From NCBI GenBank assembly GCA_028698535.1, contig JAQVDA010000032.1, forward strand, positions 1 to 7,344: DNA of 7,344 nt. The letters run 5' to 3'. Below, piece by piece: positions 1-6,241 of the stretch. Source of the stretch: Bacilli bacterium (GTDB lineage Bacteria > Bacillota_I > Bacilli_A > RF39 > UBA660). Each line of letters starts with the position of its first letter. Within the stretch, counting starts at the first letter, position 1. Position numbers and translations under genes: made by a program. The notes under the pieces are model-generated. The model had not been told where the DNA came from. It ran no database searches and saw only the letters and a list, made by a program, of their open reading frames with translations.

Positions 1-834
1 AGATATGAAGATATTAATCAAAACAAAGAAAGTAATAATGATTATGAACTTGGCAAATACTGGGCTTCATTAGGTGATATCTTTATTAATGATGCCTTTG
101 GTACTCTTCATCGCGCTCATGCTTCTAATGTTGGTATTGCTAGTAACTTAGTAAGTGGCATTGGTTTTTTAGTGGAAAAGGAACTAAATGTGATGACCCC
201 AATTATTAATAATCCGAAGCGACCTTTGATAGTAATTTTAGGTGGTAAGAAGGTCAGCGATAAGATTGAGGTAATTGAACATTTGGTTACGATTGCTGAT
301 CAAATCATTATTGGTGGGGCGATGTGTTATACTTTTCTGAAGGCCCAAGGTTATCAGGTGGGATTATCACTAGTCGAAGATAATCAATTGGGTTTTTGTG
401 AGGAAATATTAAAACAATATCAACAAAAAATAATACTCCCCATTGATATTAATGTGGCTTTAGAATATGCCCCTAATGCGAAAGGCAGAATAGTTAGTAT
501 TAATAATATAAATTATAACGAAATGGGTTTGGATATCGGCCCCCAAACTATTAATTTATATAAAAATGTTTTACGACCAGCTAAAACCGTTATTTGGAAT
601 GGTCCAATGGGCGTTTTTGAATTTAATTCTTTTAATATTGGTACGAAGAGTTTATGTGATTTTTTATCAAAACAAAAAATAACGGTTCTTATCGGTGGTG
701 GTGATAGTGTTGCTTTTGTTAAAAAGTTTGGTTATCAAGATAAGTTTACTCACATCTCAACCGGTGGCGGTGCCACTCTTGAATTACTCTCGGGAAAATA
801 TCTACCCGGGATAACAATTATTGATAGTAAATAA
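1..834 (+). CDS. pgk: Phosphoglycerate kinase, C-terminal 277 residues (5' end outside the window)
   Basis: Phosphoglycerate kinase is the cytoplasmic glycolytic enzyme that transfers phosphate from 1,3-bisphosphoglycerate to ADP, giving 3-phosphoglycerate and ATP. Frame 1 is open from the first base to TAA at 832-834. The visible protein starts inside the ENxRyeD region, so roughly 117 of the usual ~394 residues are missing to the left. Visible motifs (numbered from base 1) are INDAFGTLHRAHAS at 29-42, LGGKKVSDKI at 80-89 (usually GGAKVSDKI; the extra Lys is a small oddity), GGAMCYTFLKAQG at 105-117, WNGPMGVFE at 199-207, and the nucleotide-binding stretch GGGDS...HISTGGGATLELL at 232-263. 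The GTG at 172 encodes an internal Val in GFLVEKEL and is not the start. tpiA follows after 63 bases, as expected for a glycolytic operon. Identification is very secure. Confidence 0.97.
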   Translation, partial: RYEDINQNKESNNDYELGKYWASLGDIFINDAFGTLHRAHASNVGIASNLVSGIGFLVEKELNVMTPIINNPKRPLIVILGGKKVSDKIEVIEHLVTIADQIIIGGAMCYTFLKAQGYQVGLSLVEDNQLGFCEEILKQYQQKIILPIDINVALEYAPNAKGRIVSINNINYNEMGLDIGPQTINLYKNVLRPAKTVIWNGPMGVFEFNSFNIGTKSLCDFLSKQKITVLIGGGDSVAFVKKFGYQDKFTHISTGGGATLELLSGKYLPGITIIDSK

Positions 835-836
835 AA

Positions 837-872
837 TCTATAATGAACTCTTGAGCCTTATTATATTATAGG
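837..872 (+). other. Candidate hairpin in the pgk-tpiA spacer
   Basis: CTATAAT (838-844) and ATTATAG (865-871) are perfect reverse complements. Wobble pairs can extend the stem on both sides, leaving a loop of about 18 bases. There is no T-run after it, so it is not an intrinsic terminator. It lies just upstream of the tpiA Shine-Dalgarno sequence. It could be an mRNA processing or stabilising element, or chance in AT-rich DNA. Confidence 0.25.
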
Positions 873-897
873 GGGTAAATTACAAGGGAGCGATAAA

Positions 898-1623
898 ATG
901 AAAAAGTTAGTAGTGGCTAATTTAAAAATGAACTTAGGACTAGAGGCGGTTCAAAAATATATCACCACGATTAAAGGGCAAATTACTAATCAACTCTTAG
1001 TTATTATTTGCCCCTCTTTTCCTTTTTTATCATTGTTTAAAAGTGCGGAATATCAGTTAGGATCCCAAAACACTTTTTATAAAAAAGACGGAAATTATAC
1101 GGGTGAGGTTTCTCCTTCTCAGTTAAAATCATTAGGAGTAAAATATATTATTGTTGGTCATAGTGAAAGAAGACTTATTTTCCATGAAACTAATAAAATA
1201 ATTAATCAGAAAGTGGCGGCCGTTTTAAAAGAAAATCTATATCCTATTCTTTGTGTGGGTGAAAATAAAGAACAGAAATTATTACATAAAACGCCAGTGG
1301 TTATTAAAGAACAACTTAACGAAGCTTTAAAAAAGATTGATCAGGAAATGCTTAATGACGTTATTATTGCTTATGAACCTATTTGGGCGATAGGGACCGG
1401 TTTAACACCTACTCCTGGTGAGATTAATTCAATGGGTGAATTTATTAAACGAGTTATGAGCTTTGAATACAATGCTAATAACACCAGGGTTTTATATGGC
1501 GGTAGTATTAATCAAAATAATATCAAGAGCATATTCTCATTAGAAAATATTGATGGGGTTTTAATAGGTGGAGCCGCTGTAAATCCTGATTTGTTCATAG
1601 AGACTCTAAATAAAATAAGTTAA
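898..1623 (+). CDS. tpiA: Triosephosphate isomerase
   Basis: This cytoplasmic TIM-barrel enzyme interconverts dihydroxyacetone phosphate and glyceraldehyde 3-phosphate in glycolysis. The 241 residues are close to the usual ~250. Catalytic residues are visible: N8 and K10 in ANLKMN, H88 in IIVGHSERR, and general base E160 in AYEPIWAIGTG, followed by the phosphate-gripping loop. The C-terminal phosphate-binding motifs YGGSINQNN and DGVLIGGAAV are also present. The usual GNWKMN reads ANLKMN here, a Trp-to-Leu change that leaves the catalytic Asn and Lys intact. The ATG start is supported by AAGGGAG at 884-890, seven bases upstream. The gene is probably cotranscribed with pgk. Its usual downstream partners gpmI and eno are absent; an antiporter gene follows after 53 bases. 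Confidence 0.97.
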   Translation: MKKLVVANLKMNLGLEAVQKYITTIKGQITNQLLVIICPSFPFLSLFKSAEYQLGSQNTFYKKDGNYTGEVSPSQLKSLGVKYIIVGHSERRLIFHETNKIINQKVAAVLKENLYPILCVGENKEQKLLHKTPVVIKEQLNEALKKIDQEMLNDVIIAYEPIWAIGTGLTPTPGEINSMGEFIKRVMSFEYNANNTRVLYGGSINQNNIKSIFSLENIDGVLIGGAAVNPDLFIETLNKIS

Positions 1624-1647
1624 ATAGATAGATAATATTTTTTCTAC

Positions 1648-1674
1648 CCTGATAATATATTTTATCAGGTGAGG
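1648..1674 (+). promoter_or_regulatory. Hairpin overlapping the Shine-Dalgarno of the antiporter gene
   Basis: CCTGATAA (1648-1655) and TTATCAGG (1662-1669) form a perfect 8-bp stem with a 6-base loop. The last three bases of the stem (AGG) are the first part of the ribosome binding region AGGTGAGG (1667-1674), just upstream of ATG at 1677. The folded RNA would partly hide the Shine-Dalgarno sequence, so modest translational control is possible. There is no T-tract, so it is not a terminator of tpiA. The pairing is seen directly; the regulatory role is inference. Confidence 0.4.
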
Positions 1675-1676
1675 AC

Positions 1677-2639
1677 ATGGATTTAATCTTGTTTTTTATT
1701 ATTGCGGTCATTACTATAATTCTTAGTATTAAATTATCCCATTATGCCGATATGTTAGACAAGGGGACCAAGGCGAAAGGTTTTTTTATTGGTGGAGTCT
1801 TATTGGCTGGCGTTACTAGTTTACCAGAGTTGGTCACGACTCTTTCTAGTGTTAGTTTAAATAATCCGGCCTTAGCAATTGGGGATATTATTGGGAGTAT
1901 AATATATAACTTTATCATTATTGTGGTCCTTGACTTAATCTTTATACGAAAAAGGTTTATGAATAAAGTCTCTGATAAGTATGTGATTGTTCATTTAATT
2001 TTAATTTACATCTTTGTGATTTTAATCGCCTATTTTAAAGGCGAATTAATCGGTGGTATATATAATATTGGCCTTCCGACCATCATAATAATTATTTGCT
2101 ATCTAATTTATCTATTGGTGGTCTCTCGAACAAAACTATCTACTTCTAAACCAAAAACTTCTAATAATAAACCAGCCATAATAATAAAATTCACTCTTAC
2201 CTCAATATTAATGGTTATTGTAAGTATCCTTTTAACGATTAATGTTAACCAGATATCTATTATTTACTCTAATTTCTCCGCCAGCGTTATTGGGGCTTTT
2301 TTACTTGGGATTACCACAAGCCTCCCCGAGACCGTGTCCGCATATGTCTTAATTCGGATGGGTAGTTATAATTTGGGTTATTCTAACATTGTGGGAAGTA
2401 ATATGGTCGATTTTTTAATTATCGCCTTAGCCGATTTTTTTGTGCCAAGTAAAATAATTTATGATTTTTATGATCAGGATACATTACTACTAACATACCT
2501 TGGTTTAGCGTTCTGTATTATTTTAATCTATCCAATCATTAGGCAACGGAGCAACTTTAAGATAACTTATCTTATACCGTCACTGGTAATTTTGCTTATT
2601 TATTTAATGTTTTGGTTTTATTTATTACTAGGAAATTAA
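1677..2639 (+). CDS. CaCA-family sodium/calcium-type antiporter (YrbG/NCX_Mj-like)
   Basis: This is a 320-residue inner-membrane protein with about ten hydrophobic helices, split by a short polar loop at about 150-166. That is the typical layout of prokaryotic Ca2+/cation antiporters (Pfam Na_Ca_ex, two copies). Both inverted alpha repeats are clear: GVTSLPELVTT (45-55) with GSIIYN (73-78), and GITTSLPETV (211-220) with GSNMVD (240-245). By motif alignment to the archaeal exchanger NCX_Mj, the ion-binding set is kept: T47, S48, E51, S74, N78, T214, S215, E218, S241 and D245. The protein therefore looks like a functional transporter, not a degenerate one. Its actual counter-ion (Na+, H+ or K+) cannot be told from sequence. 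It sits between tpiA and secG, where gpmI and eno are often found, and is probably cotranscribed with tpiA. The start is supported by AGGTGAGG at 1667-1674. Confidence 0.88.
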   Translation: MDLILFFIIAVITIILSIKLSHYADMLDKGTKAKGFFIGGVLLAGVTSLPELVTTLSSVSLNNPALAIGDIIGSIIYNFIIIVVLDLIFIRKRFMNKVSDKYVIVHLILIYIFVILIAYFKGELIGGIYNIGLPTIIIIICYLIYLLVVSRTKLSTSKPKTSNNKPAIIIKFTLTSILMVIVSILLTINVNQISIIYSNFSASVIGAFLLGITTSLPETVSAYVLIRMGSYNLGYSNIVGSNMVDFLIIALADFFVPSKIIYDFYDQDTLLLTYLGLAFCIILIYPIIRQRSNFKITYLIPSLVILLIYLMFWFYLLLGN

Positions 2640-2661
2640 TAATATAAATGAGAGCATTTTA

Positions 2662-2690
2662 ATTGGTTTTATGTTTGCAAATAAACTAAT
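2662..2690 (+). other. Candidate hairpin in the antiporter-secG spacer
   Basis: The arms at 2662-2672 and 2681-2690 pair over about ten positions, with one G-U pair and one bulged T, around the loop GTTTGCAA. No T-run follows (the next bases are TATATGATAA), so this is not a convincing terminator. It is the only structure I see in the 85-base spacer. It could be an mRNA element or chance. Confidence 0.25.
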
Positions 2691-2710
2691 TATATGATAA
2701 ATTAAATAAC

Positions 2711-2727
2711 AGGGAAGTGAGAATGTG
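2711..2727 (+). promoter_or_regulatory. secG ribosome binding site with overlapping ATG/GTG starts
   Basis: The Shine-Dalgarno AGGGA (2711-2715) lies 9 bases before GTG at 2725 and 7 bases before an out-of-frame ATG at 2723. The two start codons overlap as ATGTG. Only GTG opens the SecG frame. The ATG opens a six-codon frame (MWKPFY) that stops at TAA 2741-2743. This settles the secG start as GTG. Confidence 0.7.
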
Positions 2728-2937
2728 GAAACCATTTTATTAATTGTGGCTCTTTTATTAATTGCCATTGTCCTTTTACAAAGTGGGAAAGCCGAAAGCG
2801 CCTCACAAGTAATCCAGGGCGGTAATGCTGACCTTTTTAGTCAACGTAAAGAAAGAGGATTAGAATTATTAATAAGTAGAATAACTATGATATTAGGCGC
2901 CTTATTTTTTATTTTATCCTTAATTCTATCACTCTAA
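2725..2937 (+). CDS. secG: Preprotein translocase subunit SecG
   Basis: SecG is the small accessory subunit of the SecYEG channel in the cytoplasmic membrane and helps protein export. The 70-residue product has the family layout. TM1 is at about 3-19 and runs into the conserved LLQSGKAES. A loop follows with the GG and LF signature (QGGNADLF, 31-38). TM2 is at about 48-70, preceded by the usual RG...L...R stretch (44-52). Length matches typical Firmicute SecG (70-80). The start is GTG; an overlapping ATG two bases upstream is out of frame. In Firmicutes secG is commonly followed by rnr and smpB, as here. A terminator-like hairpin with an alternative partner lies just downstream (2943-2987). 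Confidence 0.94.
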   Translation: METILLIVALLLIAIVLLQSGKAESASQVIQGGNADLFSQRKERGLELLISRITMILGALFFILSLILSL

Positions 2938-2942
2938 AATAT

Positions 2943-2968
2943 AAGGCTTATCAAAGCTTTTTTCTTTT
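2943..2968 (+). terminator. Probable intrinsic terminator or attenuator between secG and rnr
   Basis: AAGGCTT (2943-2949) and AAGCTTT (2954-2960) form a 7-bp stem with one G-U pair and a four-base loop (ATCA). A T-rich tract follows: six Ts to 2963, a C, then four Ts. The stem is short with few G-C pairs, so termination is probably partial. The right arm can instead pair with AAAAAAGC at 2980-2987, so the site could act as an attenuator. That part is inference. Confidence 0.55.
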
Positions 2969-2997
2969 ATTAGTAGTTTAAAAAAGCAGGTGTAAAT

Positions 2998-5091
2998 ATG
3001 AAAGAAAGCATACTAACGATTTTAAAAGAATCTAATCAAGCTTTAAGTATTAAAGAATTGAATAGTTTATTATTATTAACAACTAAGGAAGAACATCAAC
3101 ATTTGCTTGAAACAATGAAGTCTTTAGAAGAAGAGTTTTTAATTTATCGTACTCATCATCAGCGCTATCTTCATTTTGTTAATAGTCCTTTAAAACAGGG
3201 CCGCCTTATTATCAATAAGAAGGGCTTTGGCTTTGTAGCTGTTGATAATGAAGATGACATTTATATTAGGGCGGATAATTTAAATAAGGCTATTCATAAT
3301 GATTTGGTTATTATTAAAATAATTAGTAAGCCAGGTATTGCTAAACAGGAAGGACGCATCGTAAAGATTCTCAAGCGGGAACTAGATAATTTAATTGGCG
3401 AAGTTATAGGGCGTAAAAATAAATGGTACCTAAAACTAGATGACGACCGGATAAAACTCAAAATAGTTATCGCGCCTGATAAACTTAATGGGGCTGTTGC
3501 CGGTCACAAAGTAATCTTAAAAGTTATTGCCGAACTAGGTCTTAATAAATATAAGGGTGAGGTTATCAAAATACTTGGGCATAAGAATGATCCTGGTATT
3601 GATATATTAACGATTCTTCATAAGTATCATTTTGATAATACTTTTAATCCTAATTTAATGCTTGAAGTGGAAAAAGTACCAAATAAAATAAGTACTCTTG
3701 ATATTAAAGGAAGAAGAGATTTACGACATAATATGATTTTTACTATTGATGATGCTGACGCGAAAGATTTAGATGATGCTGTTTCCCTTAAAAGATTAGC
3801 TAATGGTCATTATTTATTAGGTATTCATATCGCTGATGTTAGTTATTATCTTTCTGAGGAGAGCCTAATTAATCAAGAAGCCAAACAAAGGGGTACCAGT
3901 GTTTATTTAGTTGACTCGGTTGTTCCCATGTTACCTCACCAATTATCTAATGGTATTTGTTCCTTAAATGAAGGCGTTGATCGTTTAACCATCACCTGTG
4001 AGGTGGAAATAGATAGTCGTGGTCAGGTTATCAAATATGACCTTTATGAAAGCGTTATCAATTCAAAAAAGAAAATGACCTATCAAAAAGTAAATCAAAT
4101 ATTAGAGCATAATTTAAACGCGCCAGGGTATGAACCGTTTTATCAAGTGCTTAGTGATATGCAAGAGTTATCTGATATATTAACTCGCACGAAAGAGAAG
4201 CGCGGTTATCTTGATTTTGCCTTAGACGAAGCCAAAATAATAGTTGATAATAATGGAAAACCGCTGGATATTAAGCTAAGGGAAAGAGGCGTTGGTCAAA
4301 AGATAATTGAAGATTTTATGATTATAGCCAATGAAACAGTGGCTCATCATATTAATCACTTAAACCTACCCTTTGTTTATCGTATCCACGAATATCCAGA
4401 AGAAGAGAAAATCCGTTCCTTTTTAAAATTTCTTACTATATTAGGGTATAATATTAAAGGTAGACCTAAGGATTTACATCCTAAAGCCATTCAAAACATC
4501 TTAAATAATCTAAAAGATAAAAAAGAATTTAAGATATTATCTAGCTTATTACTAAGGGCCATGAAAAAAGCTATTTATGCCCCAAATAATGTCGGGCATT
4601 ATGGACTGGCTAGTCGCTGTTATACTCATTTTACAGCCCCTATCAGAAGGTACCCAGATCTTATAGTTCACCGTTTACTACGAACATATATATTTAATCA
4701 GAATATTAATAATAAGACCGTGGATGAGTGGCTGTTAAAACTAGGCCCCTTATGTGAGCACTCTTCCTTAAAGGAAAGAGAAGCCATTGACTGTGAAAGA
4801 GAAGTAATGGATATGAAGATGGCTGAATATATGCTAGACCATATCGGCAAAGAATATACCGGCATCATATCTTCAGTCATGAAATTTGGTTTATTTGTTG
4901 AGCTTGATAACCTGGTTGAAGGATTAATTCATATTACTGATATAAAGGATGATTATTATTTATATGATGAAACAACCCTTAGCTTAGTTGGCAAAAGAAC
5001 TAATAAACGTTATCGAATAGGTGATATCATAAATATAAAAGTGAAGAGTGCTTCTAAGGAAGCCAAAAGCATTGATTTTGAATTAGCATGA
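2998..5091 (+). CDS. rnr: Ribonuclease R (3'-5' exoribonuclease, RNB family)
   Basis: RNase R is a processive, metal-dependent 3'-5' exoribonuclease that degrades structured RNA. In trans-translation it removes the faulty mRNA freed by tmRNA-SmpB. The 697 residues match Firmicute RNase R (700-780). Domain order: N-terminal winged-helix-like region (about 1-62); cold-shock OB fold starting at GRLIINKKGFGFV (68-80); a second OB fold (about 130-195); the RNB catalytic domain (about 235-565); and a C-terminal S1 domain (about 619-697). The RNB metal-binding motif IDDADAKDLDDAV (250-262) keeps its aspartates (D251, D257, D259, D260). YRIHEYP (461-467) and HFTAPIRRYPDLIVHRLL (544-561) are also typical. 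The start has AGGTG at 2988-2992, five bases upstream of ATG. The stop is TGA and overlaps the next gene's Shine-Dalgarno, so translational coupling with the small ORF at 5106 is likely. Confidence 0.97.
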   Translation: MKESILTILKESNQALSIKELNSLLLLTTKEEHQHLLETMKSLEEEFLIYRTHHQRYLHFVNSPLKQGRLIINKKGFGFVAVDNEDDIYIRADNLNKAIHNDLVIIKIISKPGIAKQEGRIVKILKRELDNLIGEVIGRKNKWYLKLDDDRIKLKIVIAPDKLNGAVAGHKVILKVIAELGLNKYKGEVIKILGHKNDPGIDILTILHKYHFDNTFNPNLMLEVEKVPNKISTLDIKGRRDLRHNMIFTIDDADAKDLDDAVSLKRLANGHYLLGIHIADVSYYLSEESLINQEAKQRGTSVYLVDSVVPMLPHQLSNGICSLNEGVDRLTITCEVEIDSRGQVIKYDLYESVINSKKKMTYQKVNQILEHNLNAPGYEPFYQVLSDMQELSDILTRTKEKRGYLDFALDEAKIIVDNNGKPLDIKLRERGVGQKIIEDFMIIANETVAHHINHLNLPFVYRIHEYPEEEKIRSFLKFLTILGYNIKGRPKDLHPKAIQNILNNLKDKKEFKILSSLLLRAMKKAIYAPNNVGHYGLASRCYTHFTAPIRRYPDLIVHRLLRTYIFNQNINNKTVDEWLLKLGPLCEHSSLKEREAIDCEREVMDMKMAEYMLDHIGKEYTGIISSVMKFGLFVELDNLVEGLIHITDIKDDYYLYDETTLSLVGKRTNKRYRIGDIINIKVKSASKEAKSIDFELA

Positions 5092-5108
5092 AAGGAGCTT
5101 AAATAGTG
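5091..5108 (+). promoter_or_regulatory. Strong Shine-Dalgarno and GTG start of the small membrane ORF
   Basis: AAAGGAG (5091-5097) is a near-perfect Shine-Dalgarno, eight bases before GTG at 5106-5108. It overlaps the last base of the rnr stop codon. This site is the main reason to accept the short downstream ORF as a real gene. Confidence 0.7.
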
Positions 5109-5258
5109 CCCGCAAAGAAAACAACTACTTTAGTAACGATTTTAATAATACTATCAATTGGTTTACTATTATGTATAATATATATTAATAAGGATTTACA
5201 TCAAAAAGAACAAGCTGATCAATTAAAGAAAACAACTGTAATTAATTTTAAAGTATAA
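5106..5258 (+). CDS. Small single-pass membrane protein, unknown function (50 aa, GTG start)
   Basis: I do not recognise this gene. The frame runs from GTG at 5106 to TAA at 5256-5258. It encodes 50 residues: a basic N-terminus (MPAKKTTT), one hydrophobic segment at about 9-27 ([19 protein letters not shown]), and a charged, Gln/Lys-rich C-terminal tail (from NKDLHQKEQ to the end at FKV). It looks like a small N-in single-pass membrane protein. The Cys at 23 is preceded by LLL, which does not fit a lipobox, so lipoprotein is unlikely. Support comes from a strong Shine-Dalgarno at good spacing, the tight 14-base gap to rnr, the 31-base gap to smpB, and the lack of any other content in this 198-base interval. 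It is probably cotranscribed with rnr and smpB. Any role in RNA quality control is only guilt by association. Confidence 0.65.
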   Translation: MPAKKTTTLVTILIILSIGLLLCIIYINKDLHQKEQADQLKKTTVINFKV

Positions 5259-5289
5259 ATTAATAATAAAAGATCCAAGGGGTGAAAAA

Positions 5290-5739
5290 ATGACCCAAGA
5301 AATAATAAACCGGAAAGCCAAATATGACTATTTTATTGAGGAAACACATGAAGCTGGTATTGTTTTAAAAGGGACTGAGATTAAATCAATTAGAAATGGC
5401 AGGGCTAATTTTAACGATGCCTATGCGATAATTCAAAATCAGGAACTATATCTTCTAAATATGTTTATTGCCCCTTACCATCAAGGTAATTTATTTAATC
5501 ATGATGAGCGTCGGACCCGAAAATTATTAATGCATAAAAAGGAAATAATTAAATTAGAAAACAAGTTGCGTTTAACTGGTTATACTTTAGTACCCTTAAA
5601 ATTATATTTTAAGAATAACAAAGCTAAAATATTACTTGGATTAGGGAAAGGCAAAAAAAGTTATGATAAGAGAGAGATAATAAAGAAAAGAGATCAAGAA
5701 AGAGAAATAAGAAAGGAAACTAAATATAATTTGCGGTAG
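5290..5739 (+). CDS. smpB: SsrA-binding protein SmpB
   Basis: SmpB binds the tRNA-like domain of tmRNA and carries it into the A site of stalled ribosomes, where its C-terminal tail occupies the empty mRNA channel. The 149 residues match the usual 145-160. Family motifs are [13 protein letters not shown] (7-19), [20 protein letters not shown] (22-41), [20 protein letters not shown] (61-80) and [13 protein letters not shown] (97-109). The basic tail contains [17 protein letters not shown] (119-135), which is thought to form a helix on the ribosome. The start is supported by AAGGGGTG at 5277-5284, five bases before ATG. The gene follows the small membrane ORF by 31 bases and lies 60 bases upstream of ssrA, its RNA partner. 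The stop is TAG, and no terminator is visible before ssrA. Confidence 0.98.
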   Translation: MTQEIINRKAKYDYFIEETHEAGIVLKGTEIKSIRNGRANFNDAYAIIQNQELYLLNMFIAPYHQGNLFNHDERRTRKLLMHKKEIIKLENKLRLTGYTLVPLKLYFKNNKAKILLGLGKGKKSYDKREIIKKRDQEREIRKETKYNLR

Positions 5740-5759
5740 TTCATTGTATAATAAAAGCG

Positions 5760-5788
5760 TTTACAACGTATTAATTATATGATATAAT
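5760..5788 (+). promoter_or_regulatory. Promoter of ssrA (sigma-A/sigma-70 type, extended -10)
   Basis: A -35 box TTTACA (5760-5765) and a perfect -10 box TATAAT (5783-5788) are separated by exactly 17 bases. TG at 5780-5781 gives an extended -10. The expected start is around 5795, a few bases before the mature tmRNA 5' end at 5800, leaving a short leader for RNase P to remove. This is a strong constitutive-looking promoter, as suits an abundant RNA. Confidence 0.85.
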
Positions 5789-5799
5789 CTTCAACACAT

Positions 5800-6139
5800 G
5801 GGGCTGACTTGGCTTCGACGGGAACAATAGATTTTAAATGGCAAGTCGTAGACATACGTTAAATGTAATCAGTAAATAACTGCAGATAATCAATTTGCAT
5901 TTGCTGCTTAATTAATTAGTGGCAAGCTTCTCCTTCCTTTGTCCATTGGGGAAGATAGAGGCTCATATTAATGGACTATATTATGTTTATGTTTAGGAAA
6001 TATAACGAACCAATACTAAACTAGCTATTAAGTAATTTTGTTAGTTAATGCTTAATAGTAAAGTAATAACTAACTAAACTTGTAGAAGTTTAAATATTTA
6101 TATTTTCGGACATGGGTTCAATTCCCATCAGCTCCACCA
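5800..6139 (+). ncRNA. ssrA: Transfer-messenger RNA (tmRNA, SsrA)
   Basis: tmRNA rescues ribosomes stalled on broken mRNA and adds a degradation tag. The 5' end GGGGCTG (5800-5806) pairs with CAGCTCC (6129-6135) to form the 7-bp acceptor stem. It has a G-U pair at the third position, the alanyl-tRNA synthetase identity element. Discriminator A and encoded CCA follow (6136-6139). The conserved TTCGACGGG lies in the D-arm region. The T arm is ATGGG/CCCAT (6112-6116 with 6124-6128) around TTCAATT. Three pseudoknots downstream of the tag can be drawn: 5933-5937/5950-5954 with 5941-5947/5970-5976; 5977-5982/5999-6004 with 5991-5996/6016-6021; and 6025-6032/6051-6058 with 6040-6047/6067-6074. It is the ordinary one-piece form, 340 nt long, with no circular permutation. 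The pseudoknot upstream of the tag is less clear by eye. Confidence 0.97.
5882..5911 (+). other. tmRNA tag-peptide reading frame (ADNQFAFAA, stop TAA)
   Basis: After the TAACT upstream element, the frame reads GCA GAT AAT CAA TTT GCA TTT GCT GCT, then TAA at 5909-5911. The resume codon is GCA at 5882. With the alanine carried by tmRNA, the full tag would be AADNQFAFAA. It resembles clostridial and E. coli tags in its acidic/Asn start and Ala-Ala end, but has FAA where LAA is common. The resume codon is placed by analogy with B. subtilis tmRNA, where a similar TAACT precedes the tag. Confidence 0.85.
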
Positions 6140-6156
6140 TATAAGGATTATACGAA

Positions 6157-6173
6157 CACAACCACTTGTTGTG
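6157..6173 (+). other. Small hairpin in the ssrA 3' trailer
   Basis: CACAAC (6157-6162) and GTTGTG (6168-6173) form a perfect 6-bp stem with a 5-base loop, 18 bases after the CCA end. No T-run follows. It may help 3' processing of the tmRNA precursor, or be incidental. The true terminator lies about 20 bases further on. Confidence 0.35.
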
Positions 6174-6190
6174 GGCGAATTTATAGTAGA

Positions 6191-6214
6191 AGTACCTTTA
6201 GTAGGTGCTTTTTT
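6191..6214 (+). terminator. Intrinsic terminator of ssrA
   Basis: AGTACCT (6191-6197) and AGGTGCT (6203-6209) form a 7-bp stem with one G-U pair and a five-base loop. The stem is followed directly by a run of Ts through 6214. Read on the minus strand, the stem is not followed by Ts, so it does not serve the converging HD-domain gene. Nothing else is visible between here and the HD gene stop at 6242 except an A-rich tract (6217-6225). Confidence 0.85.
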
Positions 6215-6241
6215 GTAAAAAAAAAGAAGACTAGTTAATTT

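Noticed and set aside
172..834. pgk read as a 220-residue gene starting with GTG at 172
   Set aside because: The same frame is open to base 1 and encodes conserved PGK sequence (INDAFGTLHRAHAS) upstream, so 172 is an internal Val codon of a gene cut by the window edge.
821..844. TTGATA (821-826) and TATAAT (839-844) as a tpiA promoter
   Set aside because: The spacer is only 12 bases, too short for a sigma-70 type promoter, and the first box is inside the pgk coding region.
2674..2701. TTTGCA and GATAAA as a secG promoter
   Set aside because: Spacing is acceptable at 16 bases, but both boxes match consensus at only about four of six positions, which is common by chance in AT-rich spacers.
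4698..4880. 60-codon minus-strand frame inside rnr
   Set aside because: It lies wholly inside the well-supported rnr gene, opposite conserved coding sequence, and resembles no family. It is a shadow.
5089..5106. TGA at the rnr end read as Trp (Mycoplasma code), extending RNase R by five residues to TAG
   Set aside because: No other TGA occurs in frame in any recognised gene and all their tryptophans are TGG. The standard code explains everything, and the S1 domain is already complete.
5106..5258. The small membrane ORF as a lipoprotein with Cys23 as lipid anchor
   Set aside because: The residues before Cys are LLL, lacking the small residue needed at -1 in a lipobox.
5747..5752. An upstream TATAAT as a second ssrA promoter
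   Set aside because: No acceptable -35 box lies 16-18 bases upstream, while the boxes at 5760-5788 have ideal spacing to the tmRNA start.
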